A DNA stretch of 64,000 nt from Haliscomenobacter sp. (GCA_016707205.1 JADJHZ010000016.1:62001-126000), one strand, 5' to 3'. Counted from the stretch's first letter, positions 17,641 through 26,823 are shown. Made by a program: numbers and translations. Notes: generated by a model from the sequence alone, not told the origin.

Positions 17641-18441
17641 TTACAATATTCGTGCCCCCGCCCCATACTGCAAATGAAGCACATGGGCTTTACCAGGGGC
17701 GTAGACGGTAACGATATACAGGTCGTCGTGCCCTTCTACCGGAGATACCAGCTTTCCGCCCAATTCCCGGATGATCATCGGCACAGTAGGCTGATGGCCG
17801 ACGACCAGCACGGTTTGGCCTTTATGCTGGGAGAGAATTTCTCCAGCCAACCCTTCCACGTCCATGTCGTTTTTGATGACAATCACTTTGCGGAGTTTAG
17901 CAGCCAGGGGCTGCGCTGTTTCCTGGGTGCGTTTCCATTGCGTGGCATAAATAGCCGATACGCCGGCCTGCAAGGCGATATGCGCCAGGTCCTCGGCACG
18001 GGCTTCGCCGGCAGCAGTCAGGCCCGGATCATCTCCGGCGCCGGCTTCCGCATGCCGGAGCACCAGAATGGTGGTTGGAGGCATGGGGAATACCTTTCGC
18101 GTCATGAACAGGTTGCCCGTCTGGTATCCTTTGCCGGTGACGACAAAAAAGCCGGGCGCGGTGGTGTAGGTTTCGAAGTCGGGATGCGTCGCAGTAACAT
18201 AGTATCTGCCGGGTTTCAGGTCGATCCGGTAAGCGCCGTTCTCATCGGTCGCTACCTGCTTGCTGATATCCGTTTTTTCCAAAACAAAAACCACTTTGAC
18301 AAACGGGGCTTTGATAAAACTTCCTTCCTCCAAAGCAATTCCCTGATACCCGGAAGGAATGGGTTTCTGGGCAACGAGGCTGCTAAACAGAAAGCAACAA
18401 CACGCGGCAGCCAATAGCCGCCTCATAAAGAAGGATTTCAT
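17641..18441 (-). CDS. secreted histidine phosphatase-family protein with carboxypeptidase-regulatory-like N domain
   Basis: 266 residues. A signal peptide (MKSFFMRRLLAAACCCFLF) is followed by a beta-sandwich segment of about 85 residues (ENGAYRIDLKPGRYYVTATHP) like the carboxypeptidase-regulatory fold, then a SixA-like histidine phosphatase domain from about residue 120: phospho-acceptor His in LVLRHAEAG, then LTAAGEARAEDLA, SAIYATQWKRTQETA, and the second His in VLVVGHQPTVP. SixA proteins are normally cytoplasmic phosphohistidine phosphatases; here the signal peptide indicates export, so the substrate is probably an extracytoplasmic phosphate ester. The combination is uncommon. Confidence 0.78.
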   Translation of the reverse strand: MKSFFMRRLLAAACCCFLFSSLVAQKPIPSGYQGIALEEGSFIKAPFVKVVFVLEKTDISKQVATDENGAYRIDLKPGRYYVTATHPDFETYTTAPGFFVVTGKGYQTGNLFMTRKVFPMPPTTILVLRHAEAGAGDDPGLTAAGEARAEDLAHIALQAGVSAIYATQWKRTQETAQPLAAKLRKVIVIKNDMDVEGLAGEILSQHKGQTVLVVGHQPTVPMIIRELGGKLVSPVEGHDDLYIVTVYAPGKAHVLHLQYGAGARIL

Positions 18442-18806
18442 GGATGAAATTTAGGTACTCCACCCCATCGGATATGGTGCATGCCATCGTGCGCCTCTCA
18501 GTCTCCTAAAGGAGTGGCCCCCACGCAAAATGCACAAAACCCGTTGCAGTGGAGTATCGGTACATAAAAAGAAAAGGATGATGATATAGGGAACAATGGG
18601 TACTTTATGCTTTTTTGATCAAAATTGCAATGACTTTTCTCATTCCCCGGGGTCCGCAACGGGTTTCGAACCCGTCGCTACTGCGTAGGAAACGCCCGGG
18701 AAGAATGGGAAAACCTCACCGTTTTGCATGACATGAGTCATTGTCTTTTCCTGAAAAATTTACCTTACCTATCTCCGAATATTATCAAACGGCAAAACAC
18801 GCAGTT
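18442..18806. other. intergenic stretch with nested inverted repeats
   Basis: No gene seen. TACTCCAC near 18456 pairs with GTGGAGTA near 18550. A nested structure sits at 18641-18710: CATTCCCCGGG-type arms around an inner hairpin, GCAACGGGTT (18656-18665) with AACCCGTCGC (18669-18678). It resembles the other REP-like hairpins of this window. The start of the following gene is downstream of it. Confidence 0.5.
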
Positions 18807-19310
18807 ATGAACCTTTACATGTATCAATCCATCCGTGCGGGGAGCCTCCGCAGGTGGGTGGGTTTCGCCGGCCTTCTGGCTTTCGGGGTGTTGGCAAGCG
18901 CCCAACAAGTTACGTTCCTGCCTCCCGAGACGGAAGAAGAAGCGCATTCCCTGTTCAGCGCCAAGGGTTGGCTGGAAACCCCTGCGCTGCCCTCCACTTT
19001 TGTGTTCATTCAGCACACGCCTATCTCCCGCATCGTCACCCTGCACCGCAAGCCGGCGCCGGAACAACTGCCCATCCTGCTTACCCTGGTGAACAAAACA
19101 GGCGATTTCCGGATCGGGGAATGGGAAGCGCAAATTCAGGAAATCCCCAACGCACCCAACCTGGTATACTGCATTTTTGAGGTCGGCAAATCCGCGCCTC
19201 CCGGACGGTATGAAGCCAACGTCAGCGCCCCGGAAACCTGGATCAACTCGATGGAAACCAGCCAGAAAGGGATGATCTGGGTGCTGATGAAAAAGCAGAG
19301 TGCGTTGTAA
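18807..19310 (+). CDS. secreted protein of unknown function
   Basis: About 167 residues from the ATG of MNLYMYQSIRAGSLRRW, chosen because it gives a good signal peptide (hydrophobic FAGLLAFGVLASAQQ with a likely cut after SAQ). The mature part (VTFLPPETEEEAH... IFEVGKSAPPGRYEANV... MIWVLMKKQ) has no motif I recognise; alternating hydrophobic residues suggest a small beta-rich domain. It ends just before the abnormal low-T tract, so the C-terminus should be treated with care. Confidence 0.55.
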   Translation: MNLYMYQSIRAGSLRRWVGFAGLLAFGVLASAQQVTFLPPETEEEAHSLFSAKGWLETPALPSTFVFIQHTPISRIVTLHRKPAPEQLPILLTLVNKTGDFRIGEWEAQIQEIPNAPNLVYCIFEVGKSAPPGRYEANVSAPETWINSMETSQKGMIWVLMKKQSAL

Positions 19311-19315
19311 AAGAA

Positions 19316-20036
19316 TACCCCACAGGACCGGCGGGGAAAAGGGGCACACACGCGGAGACTCCGGAGGGAGGAAGAGAAATACCGGCAGGAGGGGGGGGGA
19401 CGCGCCGCCGACAACAAAAAAAGGAAAGACGGGGGGAAAACAAAGAGAGAAAAAAGGCGCGGCGCCCCCCGGCCGGAACCGGGGAAAAACAAGAAAAAAA
19501 CAAGACCAACCCCCCGCGGGGGGGGAGGAAGGAGAAGGGAAACAACCGGCCGGGGAAGAAAAAAACACCCAAAAAAAAAAAATTAGCCCCCCCCCGGCCC
19601 CCGCCGGAAGGGATAAAAAGAAGAACCCCCCCCCCTCCCGGGCCCCGCGGCCCCGGGAATTTTTTGGGGGAGGGGAGAGCGGGGATTTTTTTTATAAGGA
19701 AGAACAGAAAAAAAAAAGGGCGGAAAAGCCAAAACCAAAAAAAAAAAAAAAAAGGAAGAGGAGGGAGGAGGAGCCCCAAACGAGAAGGGGGGGGGGCGAT
19801 TCCCGAAGAAAAAGACGAAGGCGGGGGGAGACGGACCAAACCCAAACCAAAACAAGAACAAAGAGGAAATGAGGATGCAAGGGAGCCGGGGAGGGGGAAG
19901 ATGGGAAAAAATGGAAAAAGACCCCCCGGCCACCCGCACCCGACATAGGAAAAGAAAAAAAGCACCCCCCCCGAAAAAGGGGGAAAGAGGGGAAAAAAGG
20001 GACCCCCCCGACCCCCCCGGAACAACCGCTGCATGG
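19316..20036. other. T-depleted low-complexity tract, probable sequencing or assembly artefact
   Basis: Bases 19381-19582 contain no T at all on the + strand, and the whole stretch is made of A runs, G runs and C runs with very few T. Nothing like it occurs in the flanking DNA. Open frames across it (for example a long Phe/Pro/Gly-rich - strand frame) are compositional by-products. A garbled consensus is the likeliest cause; a real purine-rich repeat is possible. No gene is called here. Confidence 0.8.
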
Positions 20037-20051
20037 TTAAGGAGAAGGTTG

Positions 20052-20138
20052 CGGAGATGGAGGGATTCGAACCCCCGGTACCCTTACGAGTACACCGCAT
20101 TTCGAGTGCGGCCCGTTCAACCACTCTGGCACATCTCC
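20052..20138 (-). tRNA. tRNA-Ser (anticodon CGA)
   Basis: On the - strand GGAGATG at the 5' end pairs with CATCTCC at the 3' end (7-bp acceptor stem), discriminator G. The anticodon arm is CCGCA-CTCGAAA-TGCGG with anticodon CGA, which reads UCG serine codons. A long variable arm (GTACTC-GTAA-GGGTAC) and the T arm GGGGGTTCGAATCCCC follow, as expected for a class II serine tRNA. The CCA end is not encoded. Confidence 0.95.
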
Positions 20139-20145
20139 GGGTCCG

Positions 20146-20153
20146 CAAAGGTA
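20146..20153 (-). promoter_or_regulatory. -7 box for tRNA-Ser
   Basis: TACCTTTG on the - strand is an exact match to the Bacteroidota -7 consensus TAnnTTTG and lies seven bases upstream of the mature tRNA 5' end. No clear -33 TTTG is visible at the usual distance. Confidence 0.45.
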
Positions 20154-20210
20154 AGTATTTTACCTTTTTTGGGTGCATTTTTTCTTACCTTTCGGGAGAA
20201 CAATCATCCC

Positions 20211-22115
20211 ATGCGTTTCTATTATCTTCTTCTTCCGTGCCTTATGGCGTTAACTTCCCTGAGCGGCCAACAAGTTCCCTTTCAGCGGGGCGTCAACCTC
20301 ACCGGCTGGTTTCAGGCTACTAATGCCCGAAGAATCCAGTTTTCTCTGTACTCCAAAACCGATTTCGCCCAGATCAAAAGCCTGGGGTGCGATGTGATCC
20401 GCCTGCCGATCAACCTGCACGTCATGACGGATGGGGCGCCGCATTACCGCGTCGACCCGCTGTTGTTCGCTTTTCTCGACTCGGTGGTCACCTGGGCGGA
20501 GGAACTGGAACTCCACCTCATCCTGGACAACCACACCTTCGATCCGTCGACCAGCACCGAGGCTAATATCGGGGTTCCTCTGAAAGCCATCTGGCCCCAG
20601 TTGGCCGCCCACTTCAAAAACCGGTCCAACCGGCTGTACTACGAAATCCTCAACGAACCGCACGGGATCGCCGATGCGCTCTGGAACCAGATCCAGGGAG
20701 AGGTCATCCAGGCCATCCGGGCCGTCGATACAGCCCATACGATTATCGTGGGGCCGGCCAACTGGAACAGCTATCAGAGCCTGGCAGCCATGCCCACGTA
20801 TTCCGATCCCCATCTGATCTATACCTTCCACTTCTACGATCCGTTTTTGTTTACCCACCAGGGCGCCAGCTGGACGGACCCTTCCCTGGTTCCCCTGAGC
20901 GGGATTCCATTTCCCTACGGGGCAGCTTCTATGCCTGCTTTGCCTGCTGCGCTCCGGGGTACCTGGATCGAATCGGGGTTCCAGTCCTATGCCCGTGAAG
21001 GAACCGCCGCCAGGGTGAGGGAGCAGCTCGATATCGCCATCCAGTTTCGCAACCAGCGCAACGTGCCGGTATTCTGCGGCGAATTCGGGGTATACCAGCC
21101 CAACAGCAACCCCCTTCACCGACAGGCCTGGTACCGCATCGTCCGGGAATACCTGGAAGGCAATGGCATTCCCTGGACCTCGTGGGATTACCACGGCGGG
21201 TTCGGGGTGTTTCTCCCGGGCTCTGCCGGGTTGTTCGATCGCCACCTCGATGTGCCTTTGCTGGAAAGCATGGGCCTGCAAGCACCTCCGCAGCTGCCGG
21301 ATGTTTTCGCCCCCGATTCTGCCGGGTTTTTCCTCTACCGCGATTTCATCGAAAGCGGCCTGCTGGAAAGCAGCTACGGGAGCGGCACGCTGGATTACTA
21401 CGACCAAACGAACTCCCCGCTGGAAGGCAATTACGCCATACGCTGGGATGGGCCCGGACAGTACAGCTCGATCGGGTTTGCTTTCCGGCAGACCCGGGAC
21501 CTGAGCGTGCTGCGCGCCCAGGGGTATGGGGTCGGCTTTTGGGTAAAAGGCAACACGCCTGGCGCCTCCTTCGACATCCGGTTTATCGACACCAAAGCTG
21601 GCGCAGGCGACCTCCCCTGGAGGATGCGCTTTACGGTATCTGAAACCCAGGCGCCCTGGGATGGAAGGTGGCGGCATGTCCACGTTCCCTTAACCGCGTT
21701 TCAGGAACACGGCGCTTGGGACAACGGCTGGTTCAACCCCCAGGGGAAATTCGATTGGAAATCCATAGCCCGCTTCGAGATCGTCGCGGAGCACGGAGGA
21801 TTGGAATCTGCCCGCTTTTCTTTCGACCAGATCCAGATCAGCCTGCCGCAAGCGGTCGCTGTCCGGCAACCTTCCCCCACCCTGGCCTTCGAGGTCTTTC
21901 CCAACCCGGCGAGCGACCGGATCAAGGTACGCCTGTCCAGCCGCCCAGGCAATCTGGACTTTGTGTTGACCGACCTCTCCGGGAAATTGGTCCGGCAGGG
22001 CATACTGGAGCCGTCCTCGGGCATTCCGGTCCAGGGACTTCCCTCGGGGGCCTACTTTCTGCGTATCACCGACGAGAAAGGCTCGTGGGGAAGCCGGAAG
22101 GTGGTGATTTGGTAG
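20211..22115 (+). CDS. secreted GH5 endoglucanase-type hydrolase with T9SS tail
   Basis: 634 residues from the ATG of MRFYYLLLPCLMALTSLSGQ (signal peptide). The GH5 barrel covers about residues 22-360: start block GVNLTGWFQ, acid/base Glu149 in ILNEPHG, YTFHFYDP, nucleophile Glu291 in FCGEFGVY. A beta-sandwich region of about 170 residues follows (YDQTNSPLEGNYAIRWDG...), probably carbohydrate-binding. The last 75 residues (FEVFPNPASDRIKV ... SGAYFLRITD) are a type IX secretion sorting domain, so the enzyme is likely exported to the cell surface or outside. Cleaves beta-1,4-glucan or a related polymer; exact substrate not set by sequence. The start at 19869 offered by the upstream open frame is rejected because it runs through the tRNA. 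Confidence 0.92.
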   Translation: MRFYYLLLPCLMALTSLSGQQVPFQRGVNLTGWFQATNARRIQFSLYSKTDFAQIKSLGCDVIRLPINLHVMTDGAPHYRVDPLLFAFLDSVVTWAEELELHLILDNHTFDPSTSTEANIGVPLKAIWPQLAAHFKNRSNRLYYEILNEPHGIADALWNQIQGEVIQAIRAVDTAHTIIVGPANWNSYQSLAAMPTYSDPHLIYTFHFYDPFLFTHQGASWTDPSLVPLSGIPFPYGAASMPALPAALRGTWIESGFQSYAREGTAARVREQLDIAIQFRNQRNVPVFCGEFGVYQPNSNPLHRQAWYRIVREYLEGNGIPWTSWDYHGGFGVFLPGSAGLFDRHLDVPLLESMGLQAPPQLPDVFAPDSAGFFLYRDFIESGLLESSYGSGTLDYYDQTNSPLEGNYAIRWDGPGQYSSIGFAFRQTRDLSVLRAQGYGVGFWVKGNTPGASFDIRFIDTKAGAGDLPWRMRFTVSETQAPWDGRWRHVHVPLTAFQEHGAWDNGWFNPQGKFDWKSIARFEIVAEHGGLESARFSFDQIQISLPQAVAVRQPSPTLAFEVFPNPASDRIKVRLSSRPGNLDFVLTDLSGKLVRQGILEPSSGIPVQGLPSGAYFLRITDEKGSWGSRKVVIW

Positions 22116-22143
22116 GATTGTGGAGGCGGAGCCTCGTGCCATG

Positions 22144-22250
22144 TTGCGAAGTTGCGAAGTTGCGAGGTTACGAGGTTGCGAAGTTACGGGGTTGCGAAGT
22201 TAGGAAGAAGCAATTTCGTAACCCCGTAACTTCGTAACTTCGCAACTTCA
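22144..22250. repeat. inverted array of 9-bp units (GTTGCGAAG type)
   Basis: Seven or so units of GTTGCGAAG/GTTACGAGG on the + strand, a short spacer (AAGAAGCAATTTC), then the complement CGTAACTTCGCAACTTC units. It lies between the GH5 and M14 genes, both on the + strand, about 28 bases after the GH5 stop. It can fold into a long hairpin and probably ends the GH5 transcript. Confidence 0.8.
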
Positions 22251-22281
22251 TATCATCATCCACCTAAACACTAACAACGCC

Positions 22282-24658
22282 ATGGTTTTTTCAACTTGCA
22301 TGCCCTTTCTTCGGGCTTTCACGCTGACGCTGGCTGTCGCCACGTTTTCCCTGAGCCTGGTCCAGGCCCAGACCGCTTATTTTTTCCCGGGCGAAACCCA
22401 ATTTGACCCCAAAATCCCGACGCCGGAGCAATTTCTGGGGTATCCGGTAGGGTCGCACTATACCCGGCACGACTTGATAATCGGCTATTTCCAGGAATTG
22501 GCGCGCGTGTCCGACCGGGTGCATGTGCAAACGATCGGCAAAACGTATGAAGAACGGCCCCAGATCATCGCTACGTTTACCTCCCCGGCCAATTACGCCC
22601 GCCTGGAGGCGATCCGCCAGGAGCACGTGAAGCTGTCCGACCCTGGGTTGCCCATGGGGCCGCTCAACCAGCCCGTCATTGTCTTGTTGGGCTATAGCGT
22701 GCACGGCAACGAAACCTCCAGCGGGGAGGCGGCCCTGATGACCGCCTACTATCTGGCCGCCAGCACCAGCGCGGAAACCCAGAAATGGCTCAGCGAGTCG
22801 GTCGTGTTTATCGACCCATCGCTCAACCCTGACGGGCGGGACCGCGCCGCCAACTGGCACAATTCCTATAAATCCTTTCCGCCCAGCGCCGACCCCATCG
22901 ACAAAGAGCACAACGAAGTCTGGCCCAACGGGCGGTCTAACCACTACCTGGCCAACCTCAACCGCGACTGGCTGAGCGCCACCCAGATCGAAAGCAAAAA
23001 CCGCCTCGCGTTCTTTCACCAGTGGTATCCCAACGTGCAGATCGACTTCCACGAAATGGGAAGCAACAGCGCCTATTATTTCGAGCCCACGCCCAAGCGC
23101 ACGGAGAGCCCTATCATTCCCCAGGCGTCGTACGACTTCAACCTTACCCTGGCCCGCTACCATATCGACGCCCTCGATAAAATCGGGTCGTTGTATTTTA
23201 CAAAAGAACAATTCGACAACCTCTCCCCTATTTACGGCTCCACGTATCCCGACTTCTACGGCGCGGTGGGCGTTACGTTCGAACAGGGAAGCTCGCGGGG
23301 GCTGGTCCAGGAAACCGAAAACGGCCTGCTCACGTTTGCGTTCACCATCCGCAACCACGTGCAGACAGGCCTGGCGACCGTGCGCGGCGCCGTCGCTGAA
23401 AAAGCAGGATTATTCAAACTGCAAAAGGAATTTTTCCAGTCTGCCCTGACGCAGGCCCGGGCCAATCCGGCCAAAGCCTATGTGTTTGGCGACAGCCGCG
23501 ACCAGACCCTCACCCAGCGCTTTCTGGAACTACTCCTGCGGCACAAGATCAGGGTCTATGCCCTGAACACTGCCCAAAGGCCAGGAAATCGCTCAACTCC
23601 CAAAGCTCCAGGGCGGAATCGACGGGGGCAAAGCCGGGGTGGCCTACCTGCTGCCCTGGACGGAATATAACGCCCCGCGGGCACTGTATTACCTGCTCGA
23701 CCGCGGCGTGCTGGTCAAAACGGCGCACAAACCCTTTACCGCAGCTACCCCTGCCGGGCCCAAGCCTTTTGGATACGGGTCCCTGGTCATCCCGGTTGGC
23801 CGGCAGACCATCGACAGCGACGCACTGCACCAACTGGTGGAAGCTGCCGGCGCCCTGGCCAATGTGCGCTTCCAGGCGGTGTCTACCGGGTTTAGCTTGG
23901 AAGGGATCGACCTGGGCAGCAACAACATCCGGACGGTGCGCAAACCTTCCATCGGGATCGTCGTTGGGACGGGGACTAATTACGAGGAAGTCGGGCAGGT
24001 TTGGTTTCTGATCAACCAGCACCTCAACGCCCCGGTTTCCAAGATCGACATCGACCAGTTTGCCCGGGCCGATTTTTCCCGCTACAATACCCTGATCTTC
24101 GCGAGCGGAACCTACAACCGGCTCGACAACGCCGCCGTCGCCCGGCTAAAGACCTGGGTATCCGAAGGAGGTACCTTGATCCTGTTTAAAAACGCGGCCG
24201 AGTGGGCCATCCGCCAAAACCTGATTCGCGAGCGCACCCTGTCGGACTCCGCAAGCCAGAAAACTCCCGCCGAGCGCATCGATTACGAAAAACAAATGGA
24301 CACGGAAGCCTCGCGCCGCATCAACGGCGGCATCTTTTCTGCGGATATCGATATCAGCCACCCCGTAGCGTTCGGCATCACCGACCGGCGGGTGGTGTTC
24401 ACCAAAAACAGTACAACCATTCTGCTGCCCGGCGCTGATAAATACGCCACCGTAGCCAAATACACGGATACGCCCTACATCAGCGGCTACGTGTCGGAGG
24501 CCAACATCAAAAAGATCGCCGGCACCGCCGCCATCCTCGTCAGCGCTGAAGGAGCCGGACGGATTATCTCCTTCGCCGACGACCCCAGCTACCGCAGCTA
24601 TTGGCATGGCACCGACCGGCTGTTGCTGAATGCGGTGTTTTTTGGAAATCAGCAATAA
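22282..24658 (+). CDS. secreted M14-family zinc carboxypeptidase, split by a one-base slip
   Basis: Signal peptide at the start (MVFSTCMPFLRAF... SLVQAQ); the ATG at 22300 is an alternative. Zinc ligands His and Glu are in SVHGNETSSGEAAL, with the third ligand His in QIDFHEMGS; substrate Arg/Asn appear in LNRDWLSATQ and NPDGRDRAANW. The catalytic Glu block follows near VTFEQGSSRG. The frame breaks after LNTAQ; restoring one A to the AAA run at 23576-23578 gives KGQEIAQLPKLQGG and continues for 339 further residues of a C-terminal domain (a GATase-like fold, TNYEEVGQVWFL), about 790 residues in all. Large M14 peptidases of this layout are common in Bacteroidota and act outside the cytoplasm. 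Confidence 0.87.
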
Positions 24659-24659
24659 A

Positions 24660-24757
24660 AAGTTACGAAGTTGCGAAGTTGCGGAGTTACGGAGTAAAGT
24701 TACGGGGTTACAACCTCGTAACCTCGTAACCTCGTAACCTCGCAACTTCGTAACTTA
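24660..24757. repeat. inverted array of 9-bp units between convergent genes
   Basis: AGTTACGAAGTTGCGAAG... on the + strand is mirrored by CTCGTAACCTCGTAAC... CTTCGTAACTT. The array begins three bases after the M14 stop and ends at the stop codon of the convergent esterase gene, whose TAA is followed immediately by GTTACGAAG on its own strand. Suited to serve as a terminator for both. Confidence 0.8.
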
Positions 24758-25378
24758 CATCAACCTCTTCACCCATTCCACCTCATCCGCCACCACGGTG
24801 TGGGGCATATTGGGGTAGATTTTGAGGGTAACGCTGGCGCCGAGCTGGCGGTAGATTTCTGCGCTTTCCAGTACCCGGGATTCGGGGACGTGGGGGTCTA
24901 CGTCGCTGGAGCCGAAAAATGCGGGGGTTTCCTGGAAATCGCCCTGGTAGCGGCCGGGCTCGACGATGTCGCCGATGAGGCCGCCGGTGAGGATAAATAC
25001 GCCGCCGTAAGGGGCGGCATAGCGTGCGCAAAATTCAGCTGCAAGGCAGGCGCCCTGGGAGAAGCCCAGGAAATACAGTTGCCGGGAGGAGAATCCCGAT
25101 TCCAGGAGTTGGGCGGTCAGGGTTTGGAGTAGCCGGAGGGCGGAGGACAACCCGGGTTCGTTTTGGGCGGGAAGGGCCAGGAAAGGAAAAGGATACCAGG
25201 TGTTGCGGGTAGCCTGGGGGGCTAAGAACGCGGTGTCCGTCAGCCCTAATTCGCCGGCTAAGGGCAGCATACTGGAGGCGGTTGCCCCTCTGCCGTGCAG
25301 CAAGAAAAGGACTTTCTTCGCTTGTTCCAGCGGGGCGCCTGCCCAAAGCGCGTTCTCCGGGTTATGCTGGAGATCCAT
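24755..25378 (-). CDS. carboxylesterase/phospholipase-type alpha/beta hydrolase (MhqD-like)
   Basis: 207 residues of the carboxylesterase type 2 family. Oxyanion region LLHGRGATASSM, nucleophile Ser in LGFSQGACLA (GxSxG), Asp in SSDVDPHVP, and His in MPHTVV near the C-terminus. It has no signal peptide. The start overlaps the end of the upstream ring-cleaving dioxygenase gene by 17 bp, so the two are co-translated. The same pairing is known for MhqD/MhqO in Bacillus, where it protects against quinones and hydroquinones; that role is inferred here from the pairing. Confidence 0.86.
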   Translation of the reverse strand: MDLQHNPENALWAGAPLEQAKKVLFLLHGRGATASSMLPLAGELGLTDTAFLAPQATRNTWYPFPFLALPAQNEPGLSSALRLLQTLTAQLLESGFSSRQLYFLGFSQGACLAAEFCARYAAPYGGVFILTGGLIGDIVEPGRYQGDFQETPAFFGSSDVDPHVPESRVLESAEIYRQLGASVTLKIYPNMPHTVVADEVEWVKRLM

Positions 25379-26333
25379 AGGCTTCCGGATTGAAATGAAT
25401 GGGCGGAAGTTGGGCTTCGATTTGAGCGCGGTGCGCCTCTTCCCAAGGGGGCAGCTTGAGGGCGCTGCCCAGCATAGCCACCGGTTCGTCGAAGGCGAAC
25501 CCCGGCGGCGTGGTAGCTACTTCAAACAGCACGCCGCCCGGCTCCCGGAAATAAATCGAATGAAAATACTGCCGGTCCAGCACCGGCGTAACCTGGAGAC
25601 CCGCAGCAAGCACCTTCTCGCGCACGAGGAGTTGGGCTTCGTCGGAAGGCGTATCGAAGGCGATATGGTGGACGGTACCCGCGCCTCCCCGGCCGAAATC
25701 GCGATTCAAGGAATAATCCAAATCTACAAATTGCCCTGGACTTGCGCTTCCCTGCGGCGCGTAGCGCCTGCGCGATCCGGATTCCCCGACGAAGGCATAG
25801 TCGAGTCTGCCCGCCAAAATCGCTTCCGTCTGTTCGTAGCCGGTTTCCCAGAGCTCCACTCCCCAGAACCCCCGGATGGCGTGTTCGGCCGGAATGAACC
25901 CGTTGGCGTACCCCGGTCGGGTGTCCAGGTCGTTGGCGACCAACTCCAGGGAGAGGCCGTCGGGATCTTCGAAATACAGCACCAGCTCATCCATCCGCTG
26001 CCGGGGCGCCTGCACAGGGACCTGAAACTGCTTCAGCCGCCGGAGCCAGTACTCCATCGAAGCGGACGGAACAGAGAAGGCCGTCACCGCCGATTGCCCC
26101 ACGCCGCGCCGGCCGCGCCGGACCTGCGTTCCAAACGGAAAAAACGTCATGATGCTGCCTGCGCTGCCGGTTTCATCCCCATAATACAGGTGATACACCT
26201 CCGGCGCGTCAAAGTTAACGGTCTTTTTGACCAGCCGCAGGCCCAGTACCCCCGCATAAAAATCGAGGTTGCCCTGGGCGCTGCCTGCCAGTGCCGTCAC
26301 GTGGTGCAGTCCGCGGATTGGATGGTTTTGCAT
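25362..26333 (-). CDS. ring-cleaving dioxygenase, glyoxalase/VOC superfamily (MhqO-like)
   Basis: 323 residues from the ATG of MQNHPIRGLHHVTALAG; the longer frame upstream lacks family similarity. Two VOC modules are visible: first metal His in LHHVTALAG, GVLGLRLVKKTVNFD, LYYGDETGSAGS, and the second module with VHHIAFDTPSD and Glu in GGVLFEVATT. Members cleave dihydroxylated aromatics or hydroquinones using Fe(II). It overlaps the esterase gene by 17 bp. Likely role is detoxification of quinone-type compounds. Confidence 0.87.
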   Translation of the reverse strand: MQNHPIRGLHHVTALAGSAQGNLDFYAGVLGLRLVKKTVNFDAPEVYHLYYGDETGSAGSIMTFFPFGTQVRRGRRGVGQSAVTAFSVPSASMEYWLRRLKQFQVPVQAPRQRMDELVLYFEDPDGLSLELVANDLDTRPGYANGFIPAEHAIRGFWGVELWETGYEQTEAILAGRLDYAFVGESGSRRRYAPQGSASPGQFVDLDYSLNRDFGRGGAGTVHHIAFDTPSDEAQLLVREKVLAAGLQVTPVLDRQYFHSIYFREPGGVLFEVATTPPGFAFDEPVAMLGSALKLPPWEEAHRAQIEAQLPPIHFNPEAYGSPA

Positions 26334-26451
26334 GGTTTGAATGTTCAAATTTCGTGTAGATACACAAGATCTTGCGTCTTTAAAACGGTTCAAAAGGTCA
26401 AAGGTTCAAGTGGTTGGTGGTTTAAGGGGCAATGGAACAAGGCATGTTCGC

Positions 26452-26741
26452 CGGAATCCCCAGATTCCGTGCGGAACTATTAGCCGGTCCCCTGACCGGC
26501 GTTCCTGAGTATCCTGGTTAGAGGCCTAAGAAATAGAATCACGCCAACTACTACTCCACGTAAACCGGATCTGCCTTCAGACGCTACGGTCTGGACGTGC
26601 TCGATCCAGAATATTTTTGAACAGTCTCCCGAACCAGCGCCCAAGCCCGTCAACCAACAAAGCCTTCTTATGGGGCGCCGCCTCAAATCAGACGCCGGTC
26701 AGGGGACCGGCGGATACTTCCGCACGGAATCTGAGGATTCC
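26452..26741. repeat. pair of REP-like double-hairpin sequences in opposite orientation
   Basis: Arm 1 (26452-26502) and arm 2 (26692-26741) are inverted copies of each other with about seven mismatches, separated by 190 bp. Each arm holds two small palindromes: GCCGGTC-CCCT-GACCGGC and TTCCG-TG-CGGAA. The layout resembles a BIME or the two ends of a small non-autonomous element. The spacer has one more hairpin (CAGAC...GTCTG near 26578) and no convincing gene; a 68-codon frame on the - strand at 26480-26686 is not family-like. A poly-G tract starts exactly at the outer end of arm 2. Confidence 0.6.
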
Positions 26742-26790
26742 AGGGGGGGGGGGGGGGGGGGGGGGGGAGTGGGGGGGGGGGGGGGGGGCG
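26742..26790. repeat. poly-G tract
   Basis: About 45 of 49 bases are G. It abuts the REP-like arm and lies 34 bases from the stop of the - strand gene at 26824. Length is unreliable in any read technology; the tract may mark an assembly problem. Confidence 0.8.
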
Positions 26791-26823
26791 GCGAACAGGT
26801 ACCTCGCAACTTTCAACTCACGG

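Noticed and set aside
19243..20178. Long - strand open frame (311 codons) rich in Phe, Pro and Gly
   Set aside because: It lies across the T-depleted tract and the tRNA gene; the composition is a by-product of homopolymers.
19869..20210. Extended N-terminus for the GH5 enzyme
   Set aside because: It would run through the low-complexity tract and tRNA-Ser; the ATG at 20211 gives a proper signal peptide.
20250..21683. 477-codon - strand frame opposite the GH5 gene
   Set aside because: Antisense shadow of a gene with both catalytic Glu motifs.
22291..23358. 355-codon - strand frame opposite the M14 peptidase
   Set aside because: Antisense shadow; the + strand frame has clear zinc-ligand motifs.
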